DNA of 64,000 nucleotides from Thalassomonas viridans (GTDB lineage Bacteria; Pseudomonadota; Gammaproteobacteria; Enterobacterales; Alteromonadaceae): NCBI RefSeq assembly GCF_000948985.2, contig NZ_CP059733.1, positions 4,588,001 to 4,652,000 of the forward strand, read 5' to 3'. Shown piece by piece: positions 63,275 to 64,000 of this stretch (position 1 is its first letter; each line of letters starts with the position of its first letter). The notes under the pieces were generated by a model. It saw only the letters and a program-made list of their open reading frames with translations, ran no database searches and was not told where the DNA came from. The position numbers and the translations under genes were made by a program.

Positions 63275-64000
63275 ATGTTAAAAACACTACTTACGGGTAC
63301 CGCCCTGGCAGTACTTTCTTCGGTTTATGCCCCGGCGGCCATGGCCGAATCGACGGTTTTTGAGTCTAAAGACATACTGACCCCGGCAGAAGCTCTGGGC
63401 CGCTACCAGTGGCTGGAAAAATGCTATTCCGGGTTGCTGCTGGAAGTCGCGGACAATATTTTCGATCCCACCACGCCTGTGTCCAACGAGCAAAAACTGG
63501 CGGATCTGAAAAACGTTTTCCTCTATAAAGACGGCAACTTAAGAAGCGATGCCAAATACCTGACCTTCGGCGATGAAAACAACGCCAACCCCAAGCGCTG
63601 GTACGGCGGCACCAGTTTGAACGACAGCTGTAACCAGATCCCGTCGGATTATTCCGTCAGTGCCCTGCTGGTCACGCCGTCCATCAACCAGTACTGCACC
63701 ACCCAGGCCAGAACCAAGGATTATGAGTTTATCAGGGAAGTCACCTTCTCGGATCTCACCAATACCTCGGGGGCTGAGTTCTACAGCAACTTTGTCGGCC
63801 AGGCGGCGCGTATCTACAAAGACCGCGATTACCAGCTGACCCTGACCCCGGGCTTTACCGGCGCCGACACCTACCCGGAAACCTGGCATGTGTTTATCGA
63901 CTGGAACCAGGACGGCGACTTTAAAGATGCCAGCGAAGCCTATAACGCCGGCGTATCCAACCAGGCGGTTACCATGAATGTCACGCCGCCGGCGGGCACC
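63275..64000 (+). CDS. Secreted GEVED-domain-like protein, 3' end cut by window edge
   Basis: ATG at 63275 follows AAGGATATAAGACA, 12 bases after the previous gene. The frame stays open to the window end. It has a signal peptide (MLKTLLTGTALAVLSSVYAPAAMA), and near the right edge a segment (TYPETWHVFIDWNQDGDFKDASEAYNAG) matches the start of a GEVED module like those in the M4 protease (FNMWVDKNDDGLF; YHVWIDLNGDGQFGD). The shared module links it to the same secreted cluster. The middle of the gene has several Cys but no recognised enzyme motif. Confidence 0.7.
   Translation, partial: MLKTLLTGTALAVLSSVYAPAAMAESTVFESKDILTPAEALGRYQWLEKCYSGLLLEVADNIFDPTTPVSNEQKLADLKNVFLYKDGNLRSDAKYLTFGDENNANPKRWYGGTSLNDSCNQIPSDYSVSALLVTPSINQYCTTQARTKDYEFIREVTFSDLTNTSGAEFYSNFVGQAARIYKDRDYQLTLTPGFTGADTYPETWHVFIDWNQDGDFKDASEAYNAGVSNQAVTMNVTPPAGT

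Noticed and set aside
1..64000. CRISPR arrays, tRNA or rRNA genes, transposases, integrases
   Set aside because: No regularly spaced repeats, no cloverleaf-like or rRNA-like stretches and no protein with transposase or integrase motifs could be seen on either strand.

Overview
The window looks like a chromosomal segment of a marine gammaproteobacterium of the Alteromonadales, most like Colwelliaceae such as Thalassomonas (a guess from gene content). Pointers are the PEP-CTERM proteins, c-di-GMP genes, a TonB-dependent receptor, a CrbS/CrbR-like sensor pair, YceH and DUF3718 families, and many secreted hydrolases. I see no rRNA, tRNA, CRISPR array, transposase or integrase.

Region by region. 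1-8.7 kb (minus strand): an AT-rich accessory operon of AIPR protein (cut by the left edge), PD-(D/E)XK/DUF4420 nuclease, Z1 helicase and MORC/MutL-like GHKL ATPase, headed by a less AT-rich methyltransferase-HNH fusion. This reads as a restriction-like anti-phage island. 8.95-9.95 kb: a frameshifted PAS-GGDEF pseudogene. 10.4-18.7 kb (plus): a tight six-gene operon of a beta-barrel protein, a dehydrogenase small subunit, a GMC flavoprotein, a VioB-type ferritin-like protein and two PF04185 phosphoesterases. 19-30 kb: an orphan HypX, a PAS-GGDEF cyclase, a sphingomyelinase with a foldase-like partner, a DUF885 peptidase, a solute-binding protein and an ABC-F ATPase. 30-42.3 kb: small proteins, a MITE-like repeat, an ECF-sigma/DUF3619/DUF3106 operon, an outer-membrane barrel, an EF-hand protein, a NorE/COX4 pair, an EAL phosphodiesterase, YceH, an exonuclease and two esterases.

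42.4-45.2 kb: three tandem paralogous PEP-CTERM proteins. Each is preceded by a near-identical sigma-54-type -24/-12 element 60-64 bases before its start codon. Two also share a 17-base motif exactly 90 bases further upstream. 45.2-55.5 kb: a probable 3-hydroxybutyrate or short hydroxyacid utilisation locus (3-hydroxybutyrate dehydrogenase, TonB-dependent receptor, LuxR-type regulator, SSS-type hybrid histidine kinase, MFS transporter, HSL-family hydrolase). 56-64 kb: a secreted-protein cluster of an M4 metalloprotease with PKD and GEVED domains, a Hint-domain protein, a candidate MACPF/CDC-like pore-forming protein and a second GEVED protein cut by the right edge.

The strongest candidates for undescribed biology are the secreted Hint/pore-former/protease cluster, the methyltransferase-HNH variant of the Z1/MORC island, the sigma-54 PEP-CTERM array and the six-gene oxidoreductase/phosphoesterase operon.
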